A stretch of 64,000 nucleotides of DNA from Antedon mediterranea (Eukaryota; Echinodermata; Crinoidea; Comatulida; Antedonidae). Where the stretch lies: positions 1,493,001-1,557,000 of the forward strand of contig NC_092675.1 in the NCBI RefSeq assembly GCF_964355755.1, in the 5' to 3' direction. Positions 11,401 through 23,039 of this stretch are shown piece by piece. Both the position numbers and the translations under genes were made by a program. The notes beneath the pieces were generated by a model. The model was not told the DNA's origin, searched no databases, and saw only the letters and a program-made list of their open reading frames with translations. Numbering within the stretch: the first letter of the stretch is position 1; every line of letters starts with the position of its first letter.

Positions 11401-13550
11401 ACTCCAAATTAAAAATAACACAGCATTCAACCCCACTGGCAGCATTAATCTCTGCCTACACTATCAAACTAGTGTGCTGTGCCCAAATATGGTAGTGATA
11501 TGCTCAAATATGGTAGTGATATGCTCAAATATGGTAGTGATATCACATCATCATGTCCATATATGGGCACACCACATTTTTTGTCCATACCTTAGGTAAG
11601 TATTTTTGTTTTTGTTCTTCATTTCCATTCTTTACAATTTGGTTAATACATAGGTTTGAATGGGCACCATAGCTCAGTGAAATTGAAGCACTAGCTCGAC
11701 TCATCTCTTCCAGAATGATACAATGATCAAGGTAGCCACCTCCAACACCACCATACTTTTCTGAAAAATAAAAATAATTTAAATCATCAAATAATTCATA
11801 TAAATACAATATATTACAATATTCCTTTATTCCTTTTGTCCCCCTACAAACATTTTTGTTTTCAATTTTTTTTTAATATACTGTACCATTTTAATGTCAC
11901 ATTTTAACTGTTACCAAATATTGGATCCAAAAAAAATATTTACCTGAAAAAACTGTAATTTAAAGCAAAAATAGTCAAATAGGCTGCCAGCCAATGGGTT
12001 TTATGTTGAATTTAACTGTTTACTTTGTCATTTTAATAAGTGAAAACATTTTTTCGGAGTTTTTTCTACAGAAGTGATTAAATTTACATCTATACTAACA
12101 ATACATACTATACATCTTTTAAATCATTCATATGAATATGTACAATATTCTTTTAGAATAAAAAAATGAATTCAAAAGAATCTTTAAATAATCATTACAA
12201 AATGATTAGCTTTACCAGGCACTGCAATTCCGTGAAAACCCATGTCACCTAGCTTTTTCCAAAATTCCTAAAATATAAAAATATAATGTATTAAATTCTA
12301 GTTTGAAGGACAAAAACCAACAGTTTAAAAGCCATCTATGATTGTGTAAATAACATAGAAAACATTTTAAAACCTGAATTGTGCATTTAATTGTAAACAA
12401 TGACTGTTTGATAATGTTTAGCTCTGTCTAAAATATCAAACTCGTTTGACAAAACAAGTGCCCAAATATGGTAGTGATAATGGTATGCTTAAATATGGTA
12501 GTGATATGACATCATGATGTCCACATATGGGCACATCACATCATGACAAAGCTTAAAGCTCTGTCTACACTATCAAACTTAATGTGACAAAAAAATGTTG
12601 ATGATGTCATATCAGTACCATATTTGGGCATACTGTATCACTCTTTTTTTGTCAAACTAGTTTGATAGTGTAAACAGAGCTTTAGTGTATGAATATTAAC
12701 GTAGTATGCCTACCCTTATTTGTTTGAATTCATTTGTTCTATCAATCTCATCTGCATATGGTGCAAGCTCTTCTTGAGCGAAGCGGAAAGCAGTTTGACG
12801 AAGCTGAAAGTGCACAAATATTATATAATCACCATTTTAATTGTTTTTATTATTTAATTTAATAAATTATGATTTTAAAATGATAAATCTATACATTAAG
12901 CTATCTTGCAATTTTTACGACTGTTGTGAGAAGCAATCATAATTCGTCAATATATATGCAGCTGCCGTTAATTTTCTAACTGCAAGTATACATATCATGT
13001 AGAAATAAATAGAATAGACAAAGACACTATTATAACTTTAAAAAAAATGCATTAAAACGTTCAAGTTATTACTAGAATGCTTTTTATTTACTATTTATTT
13101 ATATATAGGGTACTGCTCTGCTTTTTTGCAATATTATTATAATAAATATTCATGGTGTTGTGTATTAATATAGTCAAGCACTACTATTCATTATTAAAAC
13201 CTAGATTCTAAAAACCACACTCTCAAGCTCTCAATAGCAGGCAGGACTGCCACAAACATACAAATATCATTATAGTTCACTATAATATTTCTAGGCCTAT
13301 GACACAATACGAGTACGACCTTCCTCACTCATTCCATCCCCGCTCGGTCCCACCTCTACCACCTGGACATAGCCATCTACCTAGCTAGGCCTATATATAT
13401 GCCTACCTGTTTTTGGTCCTCCGTAAGACATGAAATTTCATCGTCAACTTCTACATGAGCAGAAAAAGATCGGAAACATTTTGAAGCACAGCTCTTATAG
13501 CTATTATTCAACCAAATAGACCGAATAAAGTTATTTGCCCTTAATGCCAT
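8404..13550 (-). CDS. IVD: Isovaleryl-CoA dehydrogenase, mitochondrial
   Basis: FAD-dependent acyl-CoA dehydrogenase of the mitochondrial matrix. It oxidises isovaleryl-CoA to 3-methylcrotonyl-CoA in leucine breakdown and passes electrons to ETF. Eleven exons (transcription order): 13407-13550, 12714-12803, 12216-12267, 11591-11760, 11273-11366, 10623-10753, 10159-10255, 9843-9936, 9629-9710, 9163-9340, 8404-8540. They give 422 aa, the usual length. Residues 1-35 or so are Arg/Ser/Asn-rich with few acids, as expected of a transit peptide. The IVD-specific catalytic glutamate is in [12 protein letters not shown] (E281 of the precursor), in helix G rather than the position used by other acyl-CoA dehydrogenases. 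[13 protein letters not shown] and [13 protein letters not shown] are family blocks. One oddity is that the usually conserved SEPNAGSD loop reads SEAGSGSD. It is divergent from CRIP1. Confidence 0.96.
9440..9627 (+). repeat. SINE-like element with (AAAC)n tail
   Basis: This stretch in IVD intron 9 has GTACACGTTAAAGAATGCAG, a partly repeated GTACAC/GTGTAC block and CCCGGTGTACTGCC, and ends in ACAAACAAACAAAC. The core plus simple tail resembles central domains shared by several animal SINEs. I could not find a convincing tRNA or 5S head, so the copy may be 5'-truncated. Confidence 0.4.
10288..10441. repeat. 77-bp tandem duplication in IVD intron 6
   Basis: Two virtually identical units containing CATACATAGCGGGCGTG start about 10288 and 10365. 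Near identity implies a recent duplication. It lies between exons 6 and 7 and does not touch splice sites. Confidence 0.85.
10534..10620. repeat. Short tandem duplication next to IVD exon 6 donor
   Basis: AAACTGTTCTATTCAACTTC followed by TGGCATACACT or AGGCATACACT occurs twice with a period near 38 bp, ending at 10620, beside the exon 6 donor (exon ends 10623 on the minus strand). The second and third bases of the intron are therefore part of the repeat edge. Confidence 0.7.
10993..11138. mobile_element. MITE family A, copy 2 (degenerate right end)
   Basis: Left end TTAAGCTCTGTCTACACTATC and the body with TGTGCCCATATATGGACA are clear. The right inverted repeat has decayed after ATCAAACT. It is intronic in IVD. 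Confidence 0.65.
11449..11590. mobile_element. MITE family A, copy 3, abutting IVD exon 4
   Basis: Left end ATCTCTGCCTACACTATC and central CATATATGGGCACACC are family A. A 22-bp internal segment (CAAATATGGTAGTGATATG) is present three times in tandem. The right end stops at ACATTTTTTGTCCATAC, immediately before the last base of exon 4 (11591), so the splice donor (minus strand GTATGGAC) lies inside element-derived sequence. Confidence 0.65.
11868..12080 (+). repeat. Dispersed repeat family E, copy 1
   Basis: It contains TTTACCTGAAAAAACTGTAA, TTTAAAGCAAAAA and TTTTAATAAGTGAAAACAT in the same order as 58725-58970 and, reversed, 52195-52480. It is an interspersed repeat without recognised coding capacity, in IVD intron 3. 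Confidence 0.55.
12418..12554. mobile_element. MITE family A, copy 4
   Basis: TTAGCTCTGTCTAAAATATC at the left end, ACATATGGGCACATCACATC near the right, and a shortened right end GACAAAGCTTA. It is directly followed by another copy. Confidence 0.65.
12555..12684. mobile_element. MITE family A, copy 5 (tandem with copy 4)
   Basis: Both ends are well preserved (AAAGCTCTGTCTACACTATC and GATAGTGTAAACAGAGCTTT), flanked by TTA/TA. The adjacent position to copy 4 suggests insertion into the TA at the older copy's edge, in IVD intron 2. Confidence 0.75.
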
Positions 13551-13804
13551 CCTATTAAAATGTGAAATGTATAAATGTACAATAATTATTTGTTGTATAA
13601 TTCTTTTCAGAGCATGAGAATTTCGACAGCGCCACCAATAATATCAGATCTATCTCTTCATTCAAGCATGAAGTTCAAGTGGTGGGTTGACCAGTGACTG
13701 TCTCAGTTTACTAAGTACGTTCTCTGGACAAGAAGTCTTTTATCAGTAACTGTGTGATCCTACTGTGTTTCTGCTCCTCTTTAGGTAGTTAAAACAAAAA
13801 CAAG
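13551..13804. promoter_or_regulatory. Bidirectional promoter between IVD and CRIP1
   Basis: Only 254 bp separate the two divergent start codons, so both 5' UTRs and core promoters must lie here unless an upstream non-coding exon exists. It contains a CCAAT (GCCACCAATAAT at about 13632) and no obvious TATA box at a usual distance. Transcription starts cannot be placed from sequence. Confidence 0.55.
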
Positions 13805-16800
13805 ATGCCTAAGTGTCCAACATGCAATAAAGAAGTCTATTTTGGTGAGTAAAGACTAAAAAATACAGCAAAATGCGGATCATAGGGAATTGAAACTTAG
13901 GAAGTGTAAGAGGGAAACGGTAAGATGACACTCACACAGAACTGGTGGAAGATGATGGAAAAACCAGTTTCTGTAAATTTATGAAGGAATCAAATACCAT
14001 TGGTCAAATGTTTTAAACATACATTTTGTGTCATATCAATCAAATGTATCAAGGTGATATCGTTATATTGAAAAGTTGAAAATATCACACAAATAATATA
14101 GGACATAAAATAGGACATAAAATGAGTAAAAAAAGGTTTTTTTAAAGTAATTCTTTTAAATTTTCCATTTATTCAAACAAAATTATTTGGGTAGACCTAA
14201 ATCACACTGCTTGTTTAGTTAACATTAATTTTTATTTAGGGTTAGTTTTTATCTATATCATTTAAAATTAAATATGTTGAAAAGAATTATTAAAAGTACT
14301 TTTTATATTGTTGTATATTATATAGAAAATGTCATAGTCACTGTGGTTATGTAAAACTCAAGTTTTTGAATAACATATTTAATTGATGATTGATTGAATG
14401 TATTATCACTTTTGGTTTTTTAGTGGTTTTGATTTTTGTTTTATTATTTACTAAACAGTACTTAAAATTATCCCATGTTAAACTACAGACCATGAAATAC
14501 TTAGTTCAAACCATAAAATAATACAATCTGATTGGTTAAAACCACAATACGAGCAGCGTCACTGATTTGAAGATTTAAATTATAGTCTTTTAGTAAATCC
14601 CAATTGAATTGAAAGGAAGTGGTGGGAGATATAAGGTTAACAAATTGTTTACTATGACAATAAATGACAATGAAAGGCAATCCCATAAGTGTATTGTACT
14701 TGAATCATGATACGTAATAGAATAAATGTACAGGCCTACTTTATCTTGAACTTTATATTCAATGAGAGGAAGAAGATTTTATGTTATATACACTCTCTTT
14801 TGAGAATGCATAAAATCAATTTTTCTTACAGATCATGAGGATTCATTAGTAGACTGTCAAAAATCAATACAAAATGTAGTTTAATTTAATTTTTGTTGTC
14901 AAAAGAGGGCACAACCTCCTTCACATTATCCCCTATCCCTTCCCCCTTTAGTTATTCTAAAGCTCTGTCTACGAGATTTCACTAGGTTCGCGTATGCATG
15001 TGTGAAAACGTGTAATAAGACCAAACCTGGTTACAACTTACTTGCTCATTGATTTAGAGTTTATATTTTATAATTATTATTTTGTTCATTTGTTCTTTTA
15101 GCTGAGAAAGTATCATCACTTGGCAAAGATTGGCATAAGTTATGTCTCAAGTGCAGGGAGTGTAATAAGCTGCTAAGCTCTGGTGGTCATGCTCAGGTAC
15201 GTAAACACCAGTGGTAAGATTGGTAGTAGATTATGTGAAGTACTGTCTCTGGTGTTCTTGCTAAGTAACACCAGTGGTAAGAATTAGTTGTAGATCTCTT
15301 GTGGTCACGCTCAGGTATGTAACACCAGTGATGAGAATTGGTAGTTCTGGTGTTCTTGCTAAGTAAAACCAGTGGTAAACATTGGTAGTAGATTAGGTGG
15401 AAGTACTATCTCTGGTGTTCTTGCTAAGTAAAACCAGTGGTAAACATTGGTAGTAGATTAGGTGGAAGTACTATCTCTGGTGTTCTTGCTAAGTAAAACC
15501 AGTGGTAAACATTGGTAGTAGATTAGGTGGAAGTACTATCTCTGGTGTTCTTGCTAAGTAAAACCAGTGGTAAACATTGGTAGTAGATTAGGTGGAAGTA
15601 CTATCTCTGGTGTTCTTGCTAAGTAAAACCAGTGGTAAACATTGGTAGTAGATTAGGTGGAAGTACTATCTCTGGTGTTCTTGCTAAGTAAAACCAGTGG
15701 TAAACATTGGTAGTAGATTAGGTGGAAGTACTATCTCTGGTGTTCTTGCTAAGTAAAACCAGTGGTAAACATTGGTAGTAGATTAGGTGGAAGTACTATC
15801 TCTGGTGTTCTTGCTAAGTAATACCAGTGAAGATTTGTAACAAATATTGTTCTGTTGACAAGTGTATCGTCAGTGACAAGGATCACCGCTGAAAGAATTC
15901 ATAACATAGGCAGGTAGTAAATTTAGTACATTCTCATATAAGTAATTAATTACAACAATTGGTAATAGAGGTAATATATAGGGACTGCTAGAAGACCCTG
16001 AGGTAATCAAATTTAAGTACACTAAAAATATTCAAAGGAATAACTATATACAATATAAAATTATTTAAATTATGTAAAAAAATAAAACGGATGCTGATTT
16101 CAAATATAAATAGAAAAAAATAGTCAAACATATGAACGTTTGAATATGGTATTTACATTAATGATGTTATTAGATTTTGTTGAGAGAAATATTTCAAATT
16201 AGTAGAATTTTTTTTTTAAATTCTAATAAACCAACTACATATATAATATCATCATAAATTGACGAGTTTTTTAGAAATCCTTTAGATAGAGCACGCCACT
16301 GATTTTTTTTTTTTTTTTTAAAGTGTCAATTATGAATGTTCTGTAAAAACAAGATGCAGTCAGATATCTGTTTTGTTGTATTTAAGTAATTTATTCCCAA
16401 GATAATACATTATATATTTTTAAACACGGCTTTCAATTGTACATTTTCTCTTCAGTGAATCTCTTACATAATCAATTATACATCACAACGTTTCAGTTTT
16501 GCAAACTTGTCACAATTTATAGCAGCACTTTAGATTTGCATCAATTATGCATATTTTGATTGAGCGTCTGAGCCTAAAATTATAATTACTGAGTCGCTGC
16601 GAGTGAGTCATCAGGTCCTGGTTGATGCTTGGGTAAATTTCATAAGCTGTGCTGTTAATGATTGTTGTGCTGTAAACGCATGAAATCTAGTAATAATAAT
16701 GGTGAAAGTTCACAATCTGTTGTTGTCATCATTACATAAATAAGAGATTATTGATGCATTAGTAAATTTCTAAAACATAAAAATATTATATAAAATCATG

Positions 16801-18544
16801 TTGAAAATGTAGCTTTTAACAGAAACATAGAAACAGTATAAAAGGCTAAATACAAATATTAGACATTCTTTTTAAACAAAAACGCATGCCAACAAAAAGC
16901 TTACATTTAGTAATTAAATCTACTGATTGTGTTAATTTTATTAGAATGTTTATAAATGGTCATCAAAAATGGCATATAACATACATCATGGCATACTGTG
17001 TATAAACATTTCAGAAACACAGATAAATGTGCCCTTAAACAGGGGCTTTCCACCTGTATATTGCACTCCACTACATTCAAAACAGCTTAAATCTCCGTCT
17101 ACACTATCAAACTTTATGTGCAAAAACAATGTGATGTGCCCAAATATGGTAGTGATATTAATGGTAGTGATATGACATCATGTCCATATATGGGCACATC
17201 ACATTTTTTTGTTACATAAAGTTTGATAGTGTAGACAGAGCTTTGGAACACTAGGCCTAATATATGGTGTGTTTCTGTTATTTTTCATCTGATTTGTAGA
17301 AAGTTATGATGATTAGATTACATAATCAAATGATGATAGTTTTAATCAGATTTCCTCTCTCTCAGGATAAGGAGTAGTCAGGGGTCTAGACTGGTCTACT
17401 AATACTACTAACATTCATATCTAATCTCTCTGCACTAATTACTTACAGTGTGCTCAACTTTTAAATTATTTGAAACAGTATTATTTAAAAATCCCTATTT
17501 GTATTCAGACCACTATTAACTTGTTTATTATTGTTTTATTTAACTTGTTTTATATGTTATTATTTTTGTTATATTTACGTGTTTAATGCAATACTTTGTA
17601 ATGTTTATATTTTAGATTATAAAAGGATCCCAACGGAAATAAGCTAATAAGCTTTTCTATCCTGAAAAATCTGTTATAAATGTATTATTTGTAATGTCAG
17701 TAATTTATGTTATCATTTTGTATTTTTATTTATTTATTTATTCACAATATTTAACCAGGGTGGGTGGCCCAATCAGTCAAAAAGACTGGTCTCCTTGGGT
17801 ATTTTTTATGATGATTTTCCTAATAAATTCAAATCAAAATCAAATCAATATACATACAGATTTTCTTAGTAGAAATAACATTTTTATGGTTGTCCACCAA
17901 ATCAGCGTTTCGATTTTTGTCTCAATACTACGTAATAGTGAGCTCAAGTATTATGCGTATGAAATGCCATATGTGCCAAAATATCAAATTTTACTAATTA
18001 TGGTCTAGAACTATAATAATAATTAGAATCCTGTTGTATCCTGATTAAATGGATTAATATCAATAACAAACAATGACAATATCTTTGTTTCTTTTTTAGC
18101 ATAATGGAGATCCATATTGCCATCAACCTTGTTATGCTAAAAAGTTTGGACCTTCGGGTAAGAACCTACCAAAAATAGTATGAGTACAAATTACGTCAGA
18201 GTAGGCAAAACATCTGACCAATTACTCAACTCCCTGACGCAAAGCTACTCCACAGTAGATACAATTACAAAAATAATATGCTTTCTCATTGAGAAAACTA
18301 ATTTTTTTAATGAAAAATGTAAACTGTATACAATAGAATACATGATTGTTTAGTTCAAACATTTTTTAAAACTTGACATATGAATATGATAAGTCAAGTA
18401 TGTTTCAGCCCAAGCGCCAACTGAAACATGCCTGTTTTTATATTTGATTGATGTGGCCTAATAAAGATGTTACTTTTCTTTCTCACAGGTTTCCGTGGAG
18501 GATCATCTACCGCTCCAAACAGCTACTACAACAAACCCAGATAA
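13805..18544 (+). CDS. CRIP1: Cysteine-rich protein 1, single LIM domain
   Basis: Small intracellular zinc protein of the CRIP group, thought to act as a protein-protein adaptor. Exons 13805-13844, 15102-15196, 18100-18157 and 18489-18544 give 82 aa; vertebrate CRIP1 is 77. Zinc ligands are visible: C4, C7, H25, C28 for the first finger and C31, C34, C52, C56 for the second. The start [15 protein letters not shown] and the linker [12 protein letters not shown] match CRIP1 closely, and the C-terminal tail after FGPSGFRGG is Ser/Asn/Tyr-rich and diverged. Only one LIM domain is present, so it is not a two-LIM CSRP. Intron 2 holds a minisatellite that begins in the exon 2 end. ATTAAA and AATAAA signals follow the stop (about 18602, 18806). 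Confidence 0.96.
14954..14985. repeat. Isolated family A terminal repeat
   Basis: CTAAAGCTCTGTCTACGAGA matches the family A end, but no body or second end follows. It is probably a truncated copy in CRIP1 intron 1. Confidence 0.4.
15176..15835. repeat. 65-bp minisatellite derived from CRIP1 exon 2 end
   Basis: Seven near-identical 65-bp units (anchor GTAGTAGATTAGGTGG, recurring every 65 bp from about 15385 to 15790) are preceded by three degenerate units. The first unit begins within exon 2 itself: CTCTGGTGGTCATGCTCAG then the donor GTACGT. Repeat units carry the matching CTCTGGTGTTCTTGCTAAG. A degenerate unit at about 15296-15330 keeps CACGCTCAG followed by GTATGT, which looks like a second splice donor at 15314/15315. 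Confidence 0.92.
17086..17244. mobile_element. MITE family A, copy 6
   Basis: Ends TTAAATCTCCGTCTACACT and AGTGTAGACAGAGCTTT with a palindromic body (GTGATGTGCCCAAATATGG, CATATATGGGCACATCAC). In CRIP1 intron 2. Confidence 0.78.
17525..17830 (+). repeat. LINE-like 3' UTR relic
   Basis: AT-rich tail with GGATCCCAACGGAAATAAGC and a stretch of TTTATT simple repeats before CCAGGGTGGGTGGCCC resembles 3' ends of CR1/L2-type or similar non-LTR elements. Related GGGTGG-CCC or ACCAGGG blocks occur near 19262 and 46920. No reverse transcriptase remains. Confidence 0.3.
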
Positions 18545-18950
18545 ATATTGTATGACCATGGCAACTGCTCCATCAAGAGGACCAGAATACCAGTGCTTTT
18601 ATTAAATGTACATATTTTTTTTAGCAAAAGTATAGTTAGGTGCTTAAGCCTATTTTATAAGTTTCACGCTTAAAAAACATCTAATTTTTTAGAAATGACT
18701 CAAATGATTTAAGTGTTTCTTATCAACTTAATAATTAAATCATAAATATATGTAGATTGTATTTAAAATTATTCAAAATCATTATTATGATAAAAGTTGT
18801 TTCTAATAAACCAGACTTAGTTCATAAATATGTAAATTATATTTTAAATTATTCAAAATCACTATTAATTGTAACAAAAGGCTGCAGACAAATAATTCAT
18901 AGCCACAACCTGAACAACTCAATGTATGAAACTAGTGACTTGTCAGTATT

Positions 18951-19157
18951 CAGCTCTGTCTACACTATCAAGATAGTTTGACAAAACAAGTGTGATGTGC
19001 CCATATATTTACCAGATTTCTAGAGCGCCCTTTTCATGAATACTCGTGCTCAAAGGTACTTCACATCATAATGTTATGATGGTAGTGATATGACATCATC
19101 ATGTCCATATATGGCCACATTTTTTGTCACATAATGTTTGATAGTGTAGACAGAGCA
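18951..19157. mobile_element. MITE family A, copy 7, with nested insertion
   Basis: Ends CAGCTCTGTCTACACTATC and GATAGTGTAGACAGAGC are intact. About 65 bp of unrelated sequence (from TTTACCAGATTTCTAGAGCG to TTCACATCATAATG) interrupts the centre. The insert has CATGAATACTCGTGCTCAAAG, a motif pattern seen in other dispersed animal repeats. Confidence 0.7.
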
Positions 19158-19317
19158 CAAATGTTAATTTTGTTAAATTGTATTCTAAATTTTCTGTTTT
19201 AAATATGGTATTCACGTCAAAATAGAATATCTGTTAATATACTTTATTTATTTATTTTATCAGGGAAGAATGTTTATACAGTATATTGTCCCCTGGTCTA
19301 CCAGAAAAAAATGCTCT

Positions 19318-19453
19318 TTAGCTCTGTCTAGACTATCAAACTTTATGTGACAACAAAATGTGATGTGCCCATATATGGATGTGATGATGTCATATCACTA
19401 CCATATTTGGGCACATCACACTTTTCTAGTTTGATAGTGTAGACAGAGCTTTA
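19318..19453. mobile_element. MITE family A, copy 8 (near-consensus)
   Basis: Well-preserved 136-bp copy: TTAGCTCTGTCTAGACTATC at the left, TAGTTTGATAGTGTAGACAG at the right, central GTGCCCATATATGGATG and CCATATTTGGGCAC, TTA on both sides. Confidence 0.8.
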
Positions 19454-20289
19454 TTGTTTTACATAGATTTTAAAGCTATAAATAAAAACAAATGTAAATG
19501 TCACATTTTTTAGATGTAACATAAATATGTTTTTTATAATTTTCTGAAATAATCTGAATTGAAATCGTTTGATGTGGCAAGAGCATCAGATATTTTTAGT
19601 ATCAATACATTTTAATATGTATAAATTATGAATCATGAAAATATGTTTATTATAATCTTCTTAAATAATCTGAAATGAAATTGTTTGTGCCAAGAGAATC
19701 ACATATTTTATTATAAATCCATTTTAATTATGAAATAAATGTTTCAGTAGACTCTATTATGTGGTCATTGTATAAATACATTTTAAACCTATTAAGGGAA
19801 AGTCAAGTAAGACCAAACAAATTAATACAAATTATTATTAGTATATAATTTGTGAAATAAATAAATGTGTATAAGATAAAGATAGAACATTTGTGAAAGA
19901 AACAGTGGGTGAAAGGAATTGTCCAAGATTTGAACTTGGAATCTTGTGCTTGATATGCAGATGATCTACTACAGTATATATTTAGGCATTTCTTTCAATT
20001 TGTCTTCATACCAGAGTATCCACTGAACAACGTGAGATGAAATAAAACAACGTATTAACTCCAAATTAAAGACAATACAAACTGTAAACTTTCCCAATAC
20101 CGCCAGACTTTCTGAAAACCGGAAACTCTCCCAGACTTTTCTTGAGGTCCAAACAGTGAGTCCCAAACACATTCCGAATACCAAACTTTCTGGAAAACCA
20201 GACATATTTGGCCAGCCCAAAGGTATCCAGTATTGAGAGAGTTGACTGTACTATGAATGTTGATGTTTAAATTAAGAATTTGAAATATA

Positions 20290-20345
20290 TTGTTTCATTT
20301 TTTTGTATCTCCGTTGAGATCCAGCCACTGATACCCATAGTATTG
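20290..20345 (+). repeat. Fragment of the GAGATCCAGCCACT repeat
   Basis: TTTTTTTGTATCTCC followed by GTTGAGATCCAGCCACTGAT is the complement-oriented block found at 8008-8160 and, more diverged, near 55000. Confidence 0.5.
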
Positions 20346-21771
20346 TAATTATTTAAGTAATTTCCCTTTGGATTTATATATATATAATTATATATCTGTT
20401 TATGTAATACTGTGACATATTTTTCCTCTTGAGCCTGATGTAAGTGCTTGTTGTGTTGAGATCAAGTAAGAATAAGATGACACAAAGTGTTTTACTTGTT
20501 AAGTTGTAACCTTGTTGAACATGACACTTGAATAGACTAAAGTAGTGATTTACTTTGAGGAACATAATAAATTACATCATGTAAAGGATGTACACTACGC
20601 TATCAAAATAATATTATAGCTATTTTAATATAATCTGTTGTGTAGGCTTATCATATAAAGTTGCTGGTATTGATAACTGTGTATAATTTATCTATGATAT
20701 ACACAATAATACACCAGAAGTAATTATGTGCTTCCTCCAATACAGTGAATTTCCTCTCAGCTCCAATTAATGACCACAAGTATTGGTACAGTTTCAATTC
20801 AATACTGGCATGGTCATGTGAATGAATTATCACTCTATGGTGATGACATCATCACAGACTACAAATGAAAAGGTTACCTAACCTGTCTGTAAAATTCTGC
20901 TCCAAAACTGATCACTTTTTTGGAAAATATATTGTAGCCCTGATGGCCTATACATTTATTTATTCTTTATTAAAAAATTAGCCATGGACCTATTAAATTA
21001 GATTATACATCCATGATATATCCCAATAATACATATAGGCCTATATTTCAATAAAATCGTATATTTTAATGTAAGAAAAAGGCTAATTTTGTTTGTTTGC
21101 AGCTTGTCTTCCATGTGCTAGTAAAAAGTATATAAATAGTGTAAGCTACGTAATTTCAAAATTACCAAGCAACTTGTAATGCAATGTATTATGGCAAATG
21201 CAAATAAATGTCGTAAAAGAATCCTAATCGTTCTCGAGTGTTACTTTAAAGTTGTCTTATTCTTATTTTATAGAGGGCGGTATACATATTATCAACAAAA
21301 AGCAACTCTACTTTTTTGTTTCAATAATAAATACAGGCGCGCTATTTTCTCCGTTTTTAGTGGATACAATCAGTTTTATAAGCTTCTGTTTAAATAATAG
21401 TTTCATTATAATTTGTTGGTTTAATCATAAAGGTGTAAGTAATTATTGACATCAATTAAGGGTAAAAATAGGTCTCTAATGCCTATCTCATTTGGCTCAA
21501 TTATATTGTGATGATATCATCTTTTTAAGACCCCTCCTCCCCTCAAACTTCAATAATTCCCGCTTCCCGTCAAAAAATCTTTGCCACGATTTTTCACTTG
21601 TTAACTTTATATGTTGTGTATTCCAATAAAAATCACTCACCGGTTACTTTTTAGAAGGTAGGCCTATCGTATTCAATGGTTTTTTAAATATTTTTTTCCT
21701 TATTATATTGTTTTTTGTCGTCAATATTTTATATTAATTATTAGTTTTCTTGTCATGTCGACAACTGTTCA

Positions 21772-21917
21772 GGTGGTCAATGCTTAAAGTAATTTTTACT
21801 TATTTTAATCTCCTTTCACACATTGTCTTCTTTTTTCTTTTCTTATAGTTCATATATCTGTTCCTTTTGTTCAATGTGTGGAAAATAAATAAATGAAACA
21901 AACAAACAAACAAACCG
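21772..21917 (+). repeat. Dispersed repeat with (AAAC)n tail, copy 2
   Basis: Reads TGCTTAAAGTAATTTTTACT, CTCCTTTCACACATTGTCTT and TTCAATGTGTGGAAAATAAA, ending GAAACAAACAAACAAACAAAC minus one base. It is the opposite-strand counterpart of 2043-2178. Confidence 0.65.
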
Positions 21918-23039
21918 TGTCAAGAAATCAAAGAGAGCCTTCCATTGTTTTGATTTTAATAATAATATCCTTTTTTATTTTCAAAGATTAGCTTTTAACT
22001 CAATAGAAACACTAACAGCGACTTTTAAACAATTCTTCAATGACCTACCAGATATTTGGGTACTCCTCATCAAATCCGCAAGTGAAAGGTTTTGGTTTTG
22101 TTTTTTAATACAAAAAAAAACAACCCTATTTATTAAAAAATATGTGTTCGAGGTGTTTCAGGAATAGTTTATTCGAGGGAGGCTTTATCCGGGGGTGGTG
22201 TTTAAAGTTGTGTGTGTGTGTAATATCGTAATGTATAATCAGATAAATTCATTCCATCCCTAATATGAAAAACACAATTTATATCAAATATAGTAGGCCT
22301 AATTAAAAATCTATCATTAGTCAATAGATAAGGCCCCCAGTAGGGAGTTTTATTTGAGGTGGTGTTTTCCAAACGATGTTTTATGGGGAAGAGGCGTTTA
22401 TACGAAGTGGAAATTTATTTAAAAAGCGAGGCGTTTATTATTCGAAGAAAAACGGTACAAATAAATCGCAATACTGAGTAAAACTTTATTTTTGTAAGTT
22501 TTTTTGTATAATAATATTTTGTATGCTGACTAAATGGGCCTATTGTTCACCACCACTCAACGCGCCCAATTCCCAACAAAAGTAACCCAAAGCACCCTAC
22601 CCAAAAGGAAACAATTAAATTCTTAGTTTACTACTTGCATACAACAACAAATGCTTTTTTGAAGATTTGTTTTGAAACCATACTTAGTTCCGTATTATTT
22701 AATAATACCATCATTGGTATGACCCAAATAATAGTGGGTCGTTGGTCCTGATTACATTTTTAGGTAGATTTTCCAATAATCATTACAACAAAATTAATAC
22801 CTACACAAGCTTGTTTACTTTTGCTTAATATAGATATAATTTACAGATTGAGCTGGTTTTCTAACTTACAATTATATTAATTAATTGTAATGTTGAATGT
22901 GTTTATTTTGTAAATTTGTTTGATTGAATTCCCCATTTTTTAATGGATTGGCCCAGGGAAATACTACATGGGTTACGAGCAGTTTATTAGCATAAGTAAT
23001 GAATTGACATACAATACAATTTTACTGAACGAGCCAGGG

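Noticed and set aside
15176-15835. 65-bp direct repeats considered as CRISPR or as a coding repeat
   Set aside because: No spacers, eukaryotic intron context, and clear derivation from the neighbouring exon end.
19925-19995. tRNA-like 3' half on the minus strand (CCAAG-TTCAAAT-CTTGG arm)
   Set aside because: The T-arm stem is perfect, but I find no D-arm or matching acceptor stem; at most a tRNA-derived relic.
21179-21449. Two overlapping + strand frames of 65-72 codons
   Set aside because: Composition typical of AT-rich DNA, with no familiar sequence and no neighbouring exons.
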